Shown: in pieces, positions 1-5,632 of the stretch
Layout: each line of letters starts with the position of its first letter
How positions within the stretch are numbered: the stretch's first letter is position 1
Source: an uncultured Clostridia bacterium
Lineage (GTDB): Bacteria; Bacillota; Clostridia; Oscillospirales; Oscillospiraceae
NCBI GenBank assembly: GCA_945910975.1
Contig: CAMDZY010000093.1
Span: forward strand, 1 to 6,795
Length of the DNA stretch: 6,795 nucleotides
Direction of reading: 5' to 3'
The notes under the pieces: model-generated
Told to the model about the DNA's origin: nothing
The model's input: the letters and a program-made list of their open reading frames with translations, nothing else
Databases searched by the model: none
Position numbers and translations under genes: made by a program

Positions 1-31
1 CTATAACATATTCAACAAGGAGGAAGCATAA

Positions 32-904
32 ATGTTTGGTGCGTTCATTGGCGATATTGTCGGTTCGAAATATGAATTTGACAACATAAAAACAAAGCAA
101 TTTCCGCTGTTTTCGGAGGGATGCGATTACACGGACGATTCGATTATGACGGTTGCAATGGCGGAAGCAATTTTGCGGTGCAGTCGGGAAAACCGATGCA
201 CGGAAGCGGATTTTCGGGACGTTTTGGTGCAAACCATGCAGCAATTCGGCAGAAAATATCCCCACCCAACCGGTGCCTACGGCGGCCGCTTTGCCGACTG
301 GCTCTATCAGAAGAACCCGCAGCCGTACAACAGCTACGGAAACGGCTCGGCCATGCGCGCTTCCCCGTGTGGAATGATTGCCGTCACGATGGAAGAAGCG
401 CTCTGCTTAGGCCGTGTCGGCGCCGACGTCACCCACAACCACCCCGAAGGCATCAAGGGCGCGCAAGCCACTGCCGCTGCTGTCTTTTTGGCAAAAAGCG
501 GAACATCCAAGGCGGAAATCCGGCAGTATATCGGTGAACACTTCTACCCGCTGGATTTTACCCTCGATTCCATTCGCGCCGGCTACCGGTTTGACGTTTC
601 GTGCCAAGGCTCCGTTCCGCAGGCGATTGTCGCCTTTTTGGAATCCGACAGCTTTGAAGACGCTATCCGCAATGTGATCTCCATCGGCGGCGACTGCGAC
701 ACGACCGGCGCCATCACCGGCGCGATCGCATGGGCATACTACGCAACGCAGTCCGGCGATTGGTACAGCGATACGGTAGACGCCGCCATGCAGTCAATCA
801 AAAACCAAGCCATAACCTACTTGCCGGAGGAATTTATCACCATCAACCGCGACTTCCACGCCCTGTGCTGCAAGCGCGCAGGGGGAGTGGGAAAAAGCAT
901 TTGA
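32..904 (+). CDS. ADP-ribosylglycohydrolase family protein
   Basis: This 290-residue cytoplasmic protein has no signal peptide and belongs to the ADP-ribosylglycohydrolase (ARH/DraG) family. Family members remove ADP-ribose from proteins or small molecules using two Mg2+ ions in an all-helical fold. Visible signatures are the N-terminal GAFIGDIVGSKYEF (residues 3-16), the metal-binding TDDS (34-37), GNGSAMRASP (103-112), THNHPEGIKGA (134-144) and the C-terminal metal motif GGDCDTTGAITGAIAWAYY (219-237), with D221, D223 and T224 in place. The length is normal and every key acidic residue is present, so the enzyme looks active. The ATG is preceded by AGGAGG at 18-23 with an 8-base spacer. Nothing in the window is an ADP-ribosyltransferase, so the substrate and partner are unknown. 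The rex promoter overlaps its stop codon and no terminator lies between the two genes, so some readthrough into rex is possible. Confidence 0.93.
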   Translation: MFGAFIGDIVGSKYEFDNIKTKQFPLFSEGCDYTDDSIMTVAMAEAILRCSRENRCTEADFRDVLVQTMQQFGRKYPHPTGAYGGRFADWLYQKNPQPYNSYGNGSAMRASPCGMIAVTMEEALCLGRVGADVTHNHPEGIKGAQATAAAVFLAKSGTSKAEIRQYIGEHFYPLDFTLDSIRAGYRFDVSCQGSVPQAIVAFLESDSFEDAIRNVISIGGDCDTTGAITGAIAWAYYATQSGDWYSDTVDAAMQSIKNQAITYLPEEFITINRDFHALCCKRAGGVGKSI

Positions 905-929
905 AATTTTTTTGAAAATGTGTTATAGT
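901..929 (+). promoter_or_regulatory. Sigma-A-type promoter for rex
   Basis: The -35 TTGAAA (901-906) and -10 TATAGT (924-929) are separated by exactly 17 bases, and a TGT extended -10 element (921-923) sits directly upstream of the -10. The -35 overlaps the TGA stop of the preceding gene (902-904). Transcription would start near 936, giving a leader of about 38 bases to the ATG at 974. An imperfect inverted repeat, GTGTTAT (920-926) and ATCACAC (938-944), straddles the -10 and could be an operator, but its 25-bp span does not match the usual 18-20-bp Rex site. Confidence 0.7.
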
Positions 930-960
930 ATCTAAGAATCACACGTACGTTACGCACAAT

Positions 961-967
961 GAAGGAG
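961..967 (+). promoter_or_regulatory. Ribosome binding site deciding the rex start
   Basis: GAAGGAG lies 6 bases before the ATG at 974. An in-frame ATG at 959 overlaps this site itself and has no Shine-Dalgarno sequence at a proper distance. The start at 974 is therefore preferred, and it gives an N-terminus (MAQVKISKSVLKRLP) of the length expected for Rex. Confidence 0.8.
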
Positions 968-973
968 TTCGGT

Positions 974-1612
974 ATGGCACAGGTCAAAATCTCCAAATCC
1001 GTCCTGAAACGGCTTCCGGCCTATCTGGCTTATCTCAAACGGCTTCCGGCAGATGACGAGGCGTATATTTCCGCCACGGCGCTGGCCGCTGCGCTGGACA
1101 TGGGCGAGGTGCAGGTGCGCAAGGATCTGGCGATGGTTTCCGACGGCGGCCGACCGAAGGTCGGTTATCACCGGCAATCGTTGATTGCGGACATGGAAGA
1201 ATTTTTGGGTTATAACAATGCAAATAATGCCGTGTTGGTGGGCGCGGGTAAGCTGGGCAGAGCGCTGCTGGGCTATGGCGGCTTTGCCGAATACGGCTTG
1301 AACATCGTGGCCGCGTTTGACAGCGACCCCAATTTGGCAGGCAGCACGGAAAGCGGCAAACCGATTTTGGCCATGGAGCAATTGCCCGGCGTGTGTCGCG
1401 ACAGGCAGATCCTCATCGGCATCATCACCGTCCCCGCCGCACAGGCACAGTCGGTGTGCGACCAACTGATCGCCCACGGTATCAAGGCCATTTGGAGCTT
1501 CGCCCCGGTACATCTTGACGTCCCGGAGGGCATTCTGGTGCAATACGAAAACATGGCCACCTCCCTGGCCGTCCTCTCCAAGCACCTCTCCACACAAATC
1601 AACGGCTTTTAA
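974..1612 (+). CDS. rex: Redox-sensing transcriptional repressor Rex
   Basis: This 212-residue cytoplasmic repressor senses the NADH/NAD+ ratio. Rex dimers bind operators when NADH is low and leave DNA when NADH binds, which releases fermentation and respiration genes. The N-terminal winged helix covers about residues 5-80: ISKSVLKRLP helix (6-15), ISATALAAAL (32-41), recognition helix around VQVRKDL (46-52), and wing GRPKVGY (59-65). The Rossmann domain follows, with VLVGAGKLG (87-95; GxGxxG) and the acidic AFDSDP after the second strand (114-119). GIITVPAAQAQ (149-159), GIKAIWSFAP (169-178) and LDVPEGI (181-187) are classic Rex blocks. Differences from Bacillus and Thermus Rex are AMVSDGGRPK where SYFGxxGxxG is usual, and no Asp after the YEN near the C-terminus. 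It has its own promoter and a strong terminator, so it is probably monocistronic. Confidence 0.95.
   Translation: MAQVKISKSVLKRLPAYLAYLKRLPADDEAYISATALAAALDMGEVQVRKDLAMVSDGGRPKVGYHRQSLIADMEEFLGYNNANNAVLVGAGKLGRALLGYGGFAEYGLNIVAAFDSDPNLAGSTESGKPILAMEQLPGVCRDRQILIGIITVPAAQAQSVCDQLIAHGIKAIWSFAPVHLDVPEGILVQYENMATSLAVLSKHLSTQINGF
1007..1050 (+). repeat. 14-bp direct repeat inside rex
   Basis: AAACGGCTTCCGGC occurs twice, at 1007-1020 and 1037-1050, exactly 30 bases (10 codons) apart and in frame. Both copies encode KRLP (residues 12-15 and 22-25). The first KRLP is the conserved Rex helix-1 motif. The second falls where other Rex proteins have a variable Glu/Lys/Leu-rich stretch, so the repeat may reflect a short internal duplication or gene-conversion event. 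Confidence 0.75.
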
Positions 1613-1643
1613 CTGTGTTATCCGCAGCGATGTGCAAAAGATG

Positions 1644-1695
1644 GAGCTGTTTCAAAATGACTTTTCCAATCATTTTGAAACAGCTCTTGGTTTTT
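1644..1695 (+). terminator. Intrinsic terminator between convergent rex and GH25 genes
   Basis: A perfect 17-bp inverted repeat, GAGCTGTTTCAAAATGA (1644-1660) and TCATTTTGAAACAGCTC (1670-1686), encloses a 9-base loop and is followed by TTGGTTTTT (1687-1695). It ends rex transcription about 30 bases after the stop codon. Read on the minus strand the same stem is followed by CATCTTTT, a weaker U-run, so it may also stop the convergent lysozyme transcript. GAGCTGTTTCAAAA-type stems of this style recur as dispersed terminators in clostridial genomes (my recollection, not checked here). Confidence 0.88.
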
Positions 1696-1711
1696 CAGTG
1701 CGCCGTTTCGG

Positions 1712-2470
1712 CTATTCAAAATAAAGATTTAAATCCGTATTGACGTCAATACCGTCCACCTGGCCGGTGGTGGAATACTGCCAGCAGTCGAAATCGTAGC
1801 TGTAGGTGGGATAGTCGTTGTACTCGGCCAGCCACAAGACATAATTTTGCAGTTCGCGGAAATCCATGAATTTGGACATCTCCAAATTGAAATACACCCC
1901 CGCGCGGCGGCCGTTGTCCTCCACAAGGCTGCAAAACGCCTTGGCGCATTCGGTGACGGTGGCGTAGGGCACCTCGGCGGAGCGGGTGTCGGCCATGCGT
2001 TCCCAGTCGAACATCACGGGGTATGTAAGGGTATAGCCCTCAAGCTGGTCGCAGACGAACCGTGCTTCCTCTTCGGCTTCGGCTACGCTGGTTGCCTGCG
2101 AGAAAAAGTAGACGCCGGTTTCGATTCCTGCCTGCTGCGCCTGTGTGATGTTGCGCTCGAAGGTGTCGTCAACGGAAATTCCGCCCTCGGTATAGCCGCG
2201 ATAGCCAATACGGATCATGGCAAATTCCACGCCGCTGGCCGCTACCGCCTCCCAGTCGATTTCTCCTTGATGGGTGGACACATCGATGCCGACATATGCG
2301 GTTTTTTCGCCGGTGTACTGCACAAACGGCGAGCCAACCGCAAAATCCTTCGCCGCGTAGGGGCTTGGGGGAAGCGTTTGCTCGGTAGGCTCGGTTGGAA
2401 TTTCATCGGCGCACCCGCTCAGGCAGGCAAGCAGGACGCACAAGGCAAGGCAAAATCGGAACGGACGCAT
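1712..2470 (-). CDS. GH25-family lysozyme, lipoprotein
   Basis: This is a 252-residue predicted exported lipoprotein of glycoside hydrolase family 25, whose members cut the MurNAc-GlcNAc bond of peptidoglycan (N-acetylmuramidase). The N-terminus has Arg residues, a hydrophobic stretch (about 6-17) and the lipobox LSGC (17-20), so C20 would be lipidated and the enzyme anchored outside the membrane. A Pro/Thr-rich linker (about 24-38) leads to the catalytic barrel: GIDVSTHQGEIDW (61-73), MIRIGYRGY (85-93), GVYFFSQA (119-126), YPVMFDWE (150-157) with the DxE pair D155/E157, LWLAEYN (212-218), WQYSTTG (230-236) and VDGIDVN (238-244). All the acidic residues expected in the active site are present. 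There is no cell-wall-binding repeat. The ATG at 2470 is chosen over one at 2617 because a good ribosome site, a lipobox signal and a promoter all fit it. A role in wall remodelling or lysis of competitors is inferred. Confidence 0.92.
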   Translation of the reverse strand: MRPFRFCLALCVLLACLSGCADEIPTEPTEQTLPPSPYAAKDFAVGSPFVQYTGEKTAYVGIDVSTHQGEIDWEAVAASGVEFAMIRIGYRGYTEGGISVDDTFERNITQAQQAGIETGVYFFSQATSVAEAEEEARFVCDQLEGYTLTYPVMFDWERMADTRSAEVPYATVTECAKAFCSLVEDNGRRAGVYFNLEMSKFMDFRELQNYVLWLAEYNDYPTYSYDFDCWQYSTTGQVDGIDVNTDLNLYFE

Positions 2471-2477
2471 GGAGTTT

Positions 2478-2485
2478 CTCCTTTC
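2478..2485 (-). promoter_or_regulatory. Ribosome binding site deciding the GH25 start
   Basis: On the minus strand GAAAGGAG lies 7 bases upstream of the ATG at 2470. Translation from the upstream in-frame ATG at 2617 would add 49 residues ahead of the lipoprotein signal and would have to begin upstream of the promoter at 2516-2544, so it is rejected. Confidence 0.85.
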
Positions 2486-2515
2486 AGGGTCGGCAAATCG
2501 GATGGTATTGGCGTT

Positions 2516-2544
2516 ATCATACCACAGAATCTGCCTAAGGCCAA
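2516..2544 (-). promoter_or_regulatory. Promoter for the GH25 lipoprotein gene
   Basis: Read on the minus strand, TTGGCC (2544-2539) is followed after 17 bases by TATGAT (2521-2516), with TGG directly before the -10 (extended -10). Transcription would start near 2509, leaving a leader of about 39 bases before the ATG. An A-rich tract just upstream of the -35 could act as an UP element. Confidence 0.65.
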
Positions 2545-2545
2545 G

Positions 2546-2572
2546 TTTTTTTGCAAAAATTAAGGATTTTTT
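2546..2572. other. A/T tracts between divergent promoters
   Basis: Between the two -35 regions lie T7 (2546-2552), A5 (2555-2559) and T6 (2567-2572), including the palindrome TTTTTGCAAAAA (2548-2559). The two T tracts are centred about 20.5 bases apart, roughly two helical turns, which fits curved DNA or a shared UP element. No small gene or RNA is visible in the 162-base intergenic region. Confidence 0.45.
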
Positions 2573-2573
2573 G

Positions 2574-2602
2574 TTGTAGAAATGTTTGGTTTCGTGTAGA
2601 AT
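2574..2602 (+). promoter_or_regulatory. Putative promoter for the capA-like gene and lepA operon
   Basis: TAGAAT (2597-2602) is a good -10 element. The best-spaced -35 is TTGTAG (2574-2579), 17 bases upstream but only a 3-of-6 match to TTGACA. The flanking T6 and A/T tracts may compensate. Transcription would start near 2609, about 24 bases before the ATG at 2633. No other clear promoter precedes lepA, so this may drive all three downstream genes. Confidence 0.45.
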
Positions 2603-2632
2603 AAGAACGGAACGCAAACTGGAGGGAGCTAC

Positions 2633-3799
2633 ATGAGCAAAAAATATTTCCGTCTGCTGTGGGCGGTCGCATTATGGATCCTTATGACCGGCTGCGCAAG
2701 GGAGCGGCACGTCGCCGTGAATGAGGACGGCGCACCCTGCAAGGCCACGCTGGCCGCTGTGGGGGATATTTATTTGACGCAGGAGCAAATGCTCAGCGCT
2801 GCTGCCGCAGACGGTTCTTATGATTTTTCATCTGCCTTTTCCGCCGTGGCCGGGGAATTGACCAACGCCGACCTTGCCGTGGGCAATTTGGAGGGCAATT
2901 TCTGCGGCGCGCCGTATGACACAGAAACCCGGAACTACCCGGAAGCACTTGCAACCGCACTACAGGGCGCCGGGCTTGACGTCCTGCAAACTGCCAACAC
3001 ATACACCATTCAAAACGGCTTGACCGGCGTACAGTCCACGCTGCAGGCCATCTCCAACGCCGGAATGCAGCCGCTCGGCACCTTTGCCAGCCAATCCGAC
3101 CGGGACGAGCATCCTGTTTTGATCCGCGAGGTCAACGGCATCAAAATCGCCATGCTCGCCTTCACCAAGGGCGTCGACAACGTCCGTCTGCCCGAAGGAA
3201 CTGAATACTGCGTCAACCTGCTCTATTCCGACTATGACACCAGCTATTCCACGGTCGACACGGACGCCATCACCGCCTGCATCGAACAGGCCAAGGCCGA
3301 GCAGCCGGACGTCATCATTGCCATGGTACACTGGGGCAGCGAATACGACAGCAGCATCAGCGACAGCCAGACGGAAATTGAGGATCTGCTGTTTCAAAAC
3401 GGCGTGGATGTGATTTTGGGCAGTCACTCCCATCTGGTCGGCAAAATCGCAAAAAAGCAAATCACCGACAAGGACGGCAAAGAGAAAAATGTGTTGACCG
3501 CATACAGCCTGGGCAATTTTTACGGCTATGACGAGATGTCCGCCACGCGCGAATCGCTGATCTTGCAGCTGGAATTTACAAAATACGACGACGGCACCAC
3601 CGAGGTTTCCGCCGTGGACTACACGCCCATTTACCTTGCCGACTGCGGCGAGGAGGCCGTCTGCCGCTACCCGGTGATCCACGTGGAAAACGCCATTTCC
3701 CTGTATGAAAGCCATTATTACGACCGCGTCAGCGAAGAGCTGTATGATATTTTGAAAAAGGTTCCCGCCGACTTAAAGGAACAAGTAGAAGATGAATAG
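2633..3799 (+). CDS. CapA-like (PgsA-type) lipoprotein, metallophosphatase fold
   Basis: This 388-residue predicted lipoprotein has Lys/Arg residues, a hydrophobic segment (8-18) and lipobox MTGC (18-21), so C21 would be lipidated outside the cell. The rest matches the CapA/PGA_cap family, related to calcineurin-like phosphoesterases and named for poly-gamma-glutamate capsule synthesis, though most members are uncharacterised. Visible blocks are LAAVGDIYL (40-48), DLAVGNLEGNF (80-90), LQAISNAGMQPLGT (137-150), IKIAMLAFT (170-178), VIIAMVHWGSEY (227-238), LLFQNGVDVILGSHSHLVG (252-270) and YSLGNFYGY (291-299). The usual ANNHxxDxG motif reads ANTYTIQNG (121-129), losing the second Asn, the His and the Asp, so the metal site may be altered. 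The ATG has GGAGGG (2621-2626) 6 bases upstream. No capB, capC or capE neighbour is present, so capsule synthesis is not supported. It lies 18 bases before lepA and is probably cotranscribed with it. Confidence 0.88.
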   Translation: MSKKYFRLLWAVALWILMTGCARERHVAVNEDGAPCKATLAAVGDIYLTQEQMLSAAAADGSYDFSSAFSAVAGELTNADLAVGNLEGNFCGAPYDTETRNYPEALATALQGAGLDVLQTANTYTIQNGLTGVQSTLQAISNAGMQPLGTFASQSDRDEHPVLIREVNGIKIAMLAFTKGVDNVRLPEGTEYCVNLLYSDYDTSYSTVDTDAITACIEQAKAEQPDVIIAMVHWGSEYDSSISDSQTEIEDLLFQNGVDVILGSHSHLVGKIAKKQITDKDGKEKNVLTAYSLGNFYGYDEMSATRESLILQLEFTKYDDGTTEVSAVDYTPIYLADCGEEAVCRYPVIHVENAISLYESHYYDRVSEELYDILKKVPADLKEQVEDE

Positions 3800-3804
3800 A
3801 CCGT

Positions 3805-3810
3805 GAGGTG
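3805..3810 (+). promoter_or_regulatory. Ribosome binding site supporting the lepA TTG start
   Basis: GAGGTG lies 7 bases before the TTG at 3818. An in-frame TGA at 3809-3811 blocks any longer reading, and the first internal ATG would remove the P-loop, so TTG is the only sensible start. Confidence 0.85.
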
Positions 3811-3817
3811 ACAAATC

Positions 3818-5623
3818 TTGACCGAACTTTCCCATATTCGCAATTTTTCAATCGTGGCGCACATCGACCACGGCAAATCTACCCTGGCAGACCGTCTGCT
3901 GGAGGAATGTAACACCATCGACAAGCGCGAGATGGAGGATCAAATCCTTGACTCCATGGACTTAGAGCGCGAACGCGGCATCACCATCAAAGCCCGCGCC
4001 GTGCGCCTGAGCTACACCGCCGACAACGGCGAAAATTACACGCTCAACCTCATCGACACGCCGGGTCATGTGGACTTTAACTATGAAGTGTCGCGCAGCC
4101 TGACCGCCTGTGAGGGCGCGGTACTTGTGGTTGACGCATCACAGGGCATTGAAGCACAGACCCTTGCCAATACTTACCTTGCCGTAGACAACGGCTTGGA
4201 GGTGCTGCCGGTCATCAACAAAATTGACCTTCCCGCCGCCAGACCCGCCGAGGTCAAGGCCGAAATTGAAGATATCATCGGCATCCCCGCCGAGGATGCG
4301 CCCGAAATTTCCGCCAAAAACGGGATCAACATCCATTCCGTGCTGGAAATGATCGTCCGCGATGTGCCCGCGCCGCAGGGCGACCGCAATGCGCCGCTGC
4401 AAGCACTGATTTTCGACAGCCAGTACGATTCTTATCGCGGCGTTGTGGTCTATCTGCGTGTGAAAAACGGCACGCTGCGTCCCGGCATGGACATCCGCAT
4501 GATGGGCACCGGCGCGGAATATAAGGTAGTCGAGTGCGGCTATCTCAACCCCAAGGGCATGACGCCCGCCGATGCGTTGGGCGCAGGCGAGGTTGGTTAT
4601 CTGACCGCCTCCATCAAGACCATCTCCGATACCCGCGTGGGCGACACCGTCACCGGTGCAGCCAATCCCGCCGCCGAGCCGTTGCCCGGCTACAAGACAG
4701 TGCAGCCAATGGTATTTTCCGGCGTCTATCCCGCAGACGGCTCGAAATACGGCGATTTGCGCGATGCGCTGGAAAAATTGAAGCTAAACGATGCCTCCAT
4801 GACCTATGAGCAGGAAAATTCCATTGCACTGGGCTTTGGCTTTCGCTGCGGATTTTTGGGTCTGCTGCATATGGAGATCATCATGGAGCGGTTGGAGCGC
4901 GAATTTAATCTGGACTTGATCACCACCGCGCCGAACGTCGTGTATGAGGTCAAAAAAATCAACGGCGAAACCGTCAAGGTCTATACGCCGCTGAATTATC
5001 CCGCGCCGGAGGAGATCGATCAGGCCTATGAGCCGTTTGTCCGTGCGTCCATCATCGCGCCGCCGGACTACGTGGGCAATATCATGGATCTTTGCCAGCA
5101 GCGCCGGGGCGAGTTCCGGGATATGAACTATCTGGACGCCGGGCGCGTGGAGCTGCGCTATTATATGCCACTTAACGAGATCATCTATGACTTCTTTGAT
5201 GCGCTCAAATCCCGCACCCGCGGTTACGGTTCGCTGGATTATGAGCTGGACGGCTACCGCCCGTCGAACCTTGTCAAGCTGGACATTTTGCTCAACGGCG
5301 ATGTGATCGATGCGCTCAGCTTTATCCTGTTCCGCGACAACGCCTACGCCAGAGCGCGTAAGATTTGCGAAAAGTTAAAGGAAAATATTCCGCGTCAGAT
5401 GTTTGAAATCCCGGTGCAGGCTGCCATCGGCGGCAAGGTGATTGCGCGCGAAACCATCAAGGCGCTGCGCAAGGACGTGCTGGCCAAGTGCTACGGCGGC
5501 GACGTGACACGGAAAAAGAAGCTGCTGGAAAAGCAGAAAGAGGGCAAAAAGCGAATGCGTTCGTTCGGCACCGTGTCGGTTCCCAGCGAGGCATTCATGG
5601 CCGTGCTGAAAATGGACGATTAG
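3818..5623 (+). CDS. lepA: Elongation factor 4 (LepA), ribosomal GTPase
   Basis: This 601-residue translational GTPase has the usual family length. LepA/EF4 binds ribosomes and has been linked to back-translocation, relief of stalled elongation and 30S assembly. All G motifs are intact: G1 AHIDHGKST (14-22), G2 RERGITIKA (51-59), G3 DTPGH (80-84), G4 NKID (134-137) and G5 SAK (165-167). The beta-barrel domain II follows (about 195-280), then the EF-G-like domain with GFRCGFLGLLHMEI (341-354), domain V, and the LepA-specific C-terminal domain ending in MRSFGTVSVPSEAFMAVLK. The presence of this C-terminal domain and the absence of EF-G domain IV separate it from EF-G, TypA and TetM-type proteins. 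It starts with TTG, 18 bases after the CapA-like gene, and its stop codon overlaps the hemW ribosome site, which points to translational coupling. Confidence 0.98.
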   Translation: MTELSHIRNFSIVAHIDHGKSTLADRLLEECNTIDKREMEDQILDSMDLERERGITIKARAVRLSYTADNGENYTLNLIDTPGHVDFNYEVSRSLTACEGAVLVVDASQGIEAQTLANTYLAVDNGLEVLPVINKIDLPAARPAEVKAEIEDIIGIPAEDAPEISAKNGINIHSVLEMIVRDVPAPQGDRNAPLQALIFDSQYDSYRGVVVYLRVKNGTLRPGMDIRMMGTGAEYKVVECGYLNPKGMTPADALGAGEVGYLTASIKTISDTRVGDTVTGAANPAAEPLPGYKTVQPMVFSGVYPADGSKYGDLRDALEKLKLNDASMTYEQENSIALGFGFRCGFLGLLHMEIIMERLEREFNLDLITTAPNVVYEVKKINGETVKVYTPLNYPAPEEIDQAYEPFVRASIIAPPDYVGNIMDLCQQRRGEFRDMNYLDAGRVELRYYMPLNEIIYDFFDALKSRTRGYGSLDYELDGYRPSNLVKLDILLNGDVIDALSFILFRDNAYARARKICEKLKENIPRQMFEIPVQAAIGGKVIARETIKALRKDVLAKCYGGDVTRKKKLLEKQKEGKKRMRSFGTVSVPSEAFMAVLKMDD

Positions 5624-5627
5624 GAGG
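5622..5627 (+). promoter_or_regulatory. Ribosome binding site of hemW overlapping the lepA stop
   Basis: AGGAGG begins at the second base of the lepA TAG stop (5621-5623) and lies 5 bases before the GTG at 5633. Ribosomes ending lepA would sit on this site, so hemW expression is probably coupled to lepA. Confidence 0.85.
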
Positions 5628-5632
5628 TTGCC

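Noticed and set aside
2..7. TATAAC as a -10 element for the first gene
   Set aside because: The matching -35 would lie outside the window, so a promoter cannot be supported.
912..917. Second TTGAAA as the rex -35
   Set aside because: It lies only 6 bases from the -10; the copy at 901-906 has the correct 17-base spacing.
943..950. ACGTACGT palindrome in the rex leader
   Set aside because: Eight bases is too short to claim a site, and no second copy or known regulator match was seen.
950..1597. Long minus-strand reading frame opposite rex
   Set aside because: It mirrors a well-recognised gene, has no recognisable domain, and is a typical byproduct of GC-biased third codon positions.
1847..2563. 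238-codon plus-strand reading frame opposite the GH25 gene
   Set aside because: The minus strand encodes clear GH25 motifs with signal, ribosome site and promoter. The opposite frame shows no family resemblance and would cover the divergent promoter.
2960..3715. 251-codon minus-strand reading frame opposite the CapA-like gene
   Set aside because: It is Val/Ala/Gly-rich without recognisable motifs, as expected from an antisense shadow.
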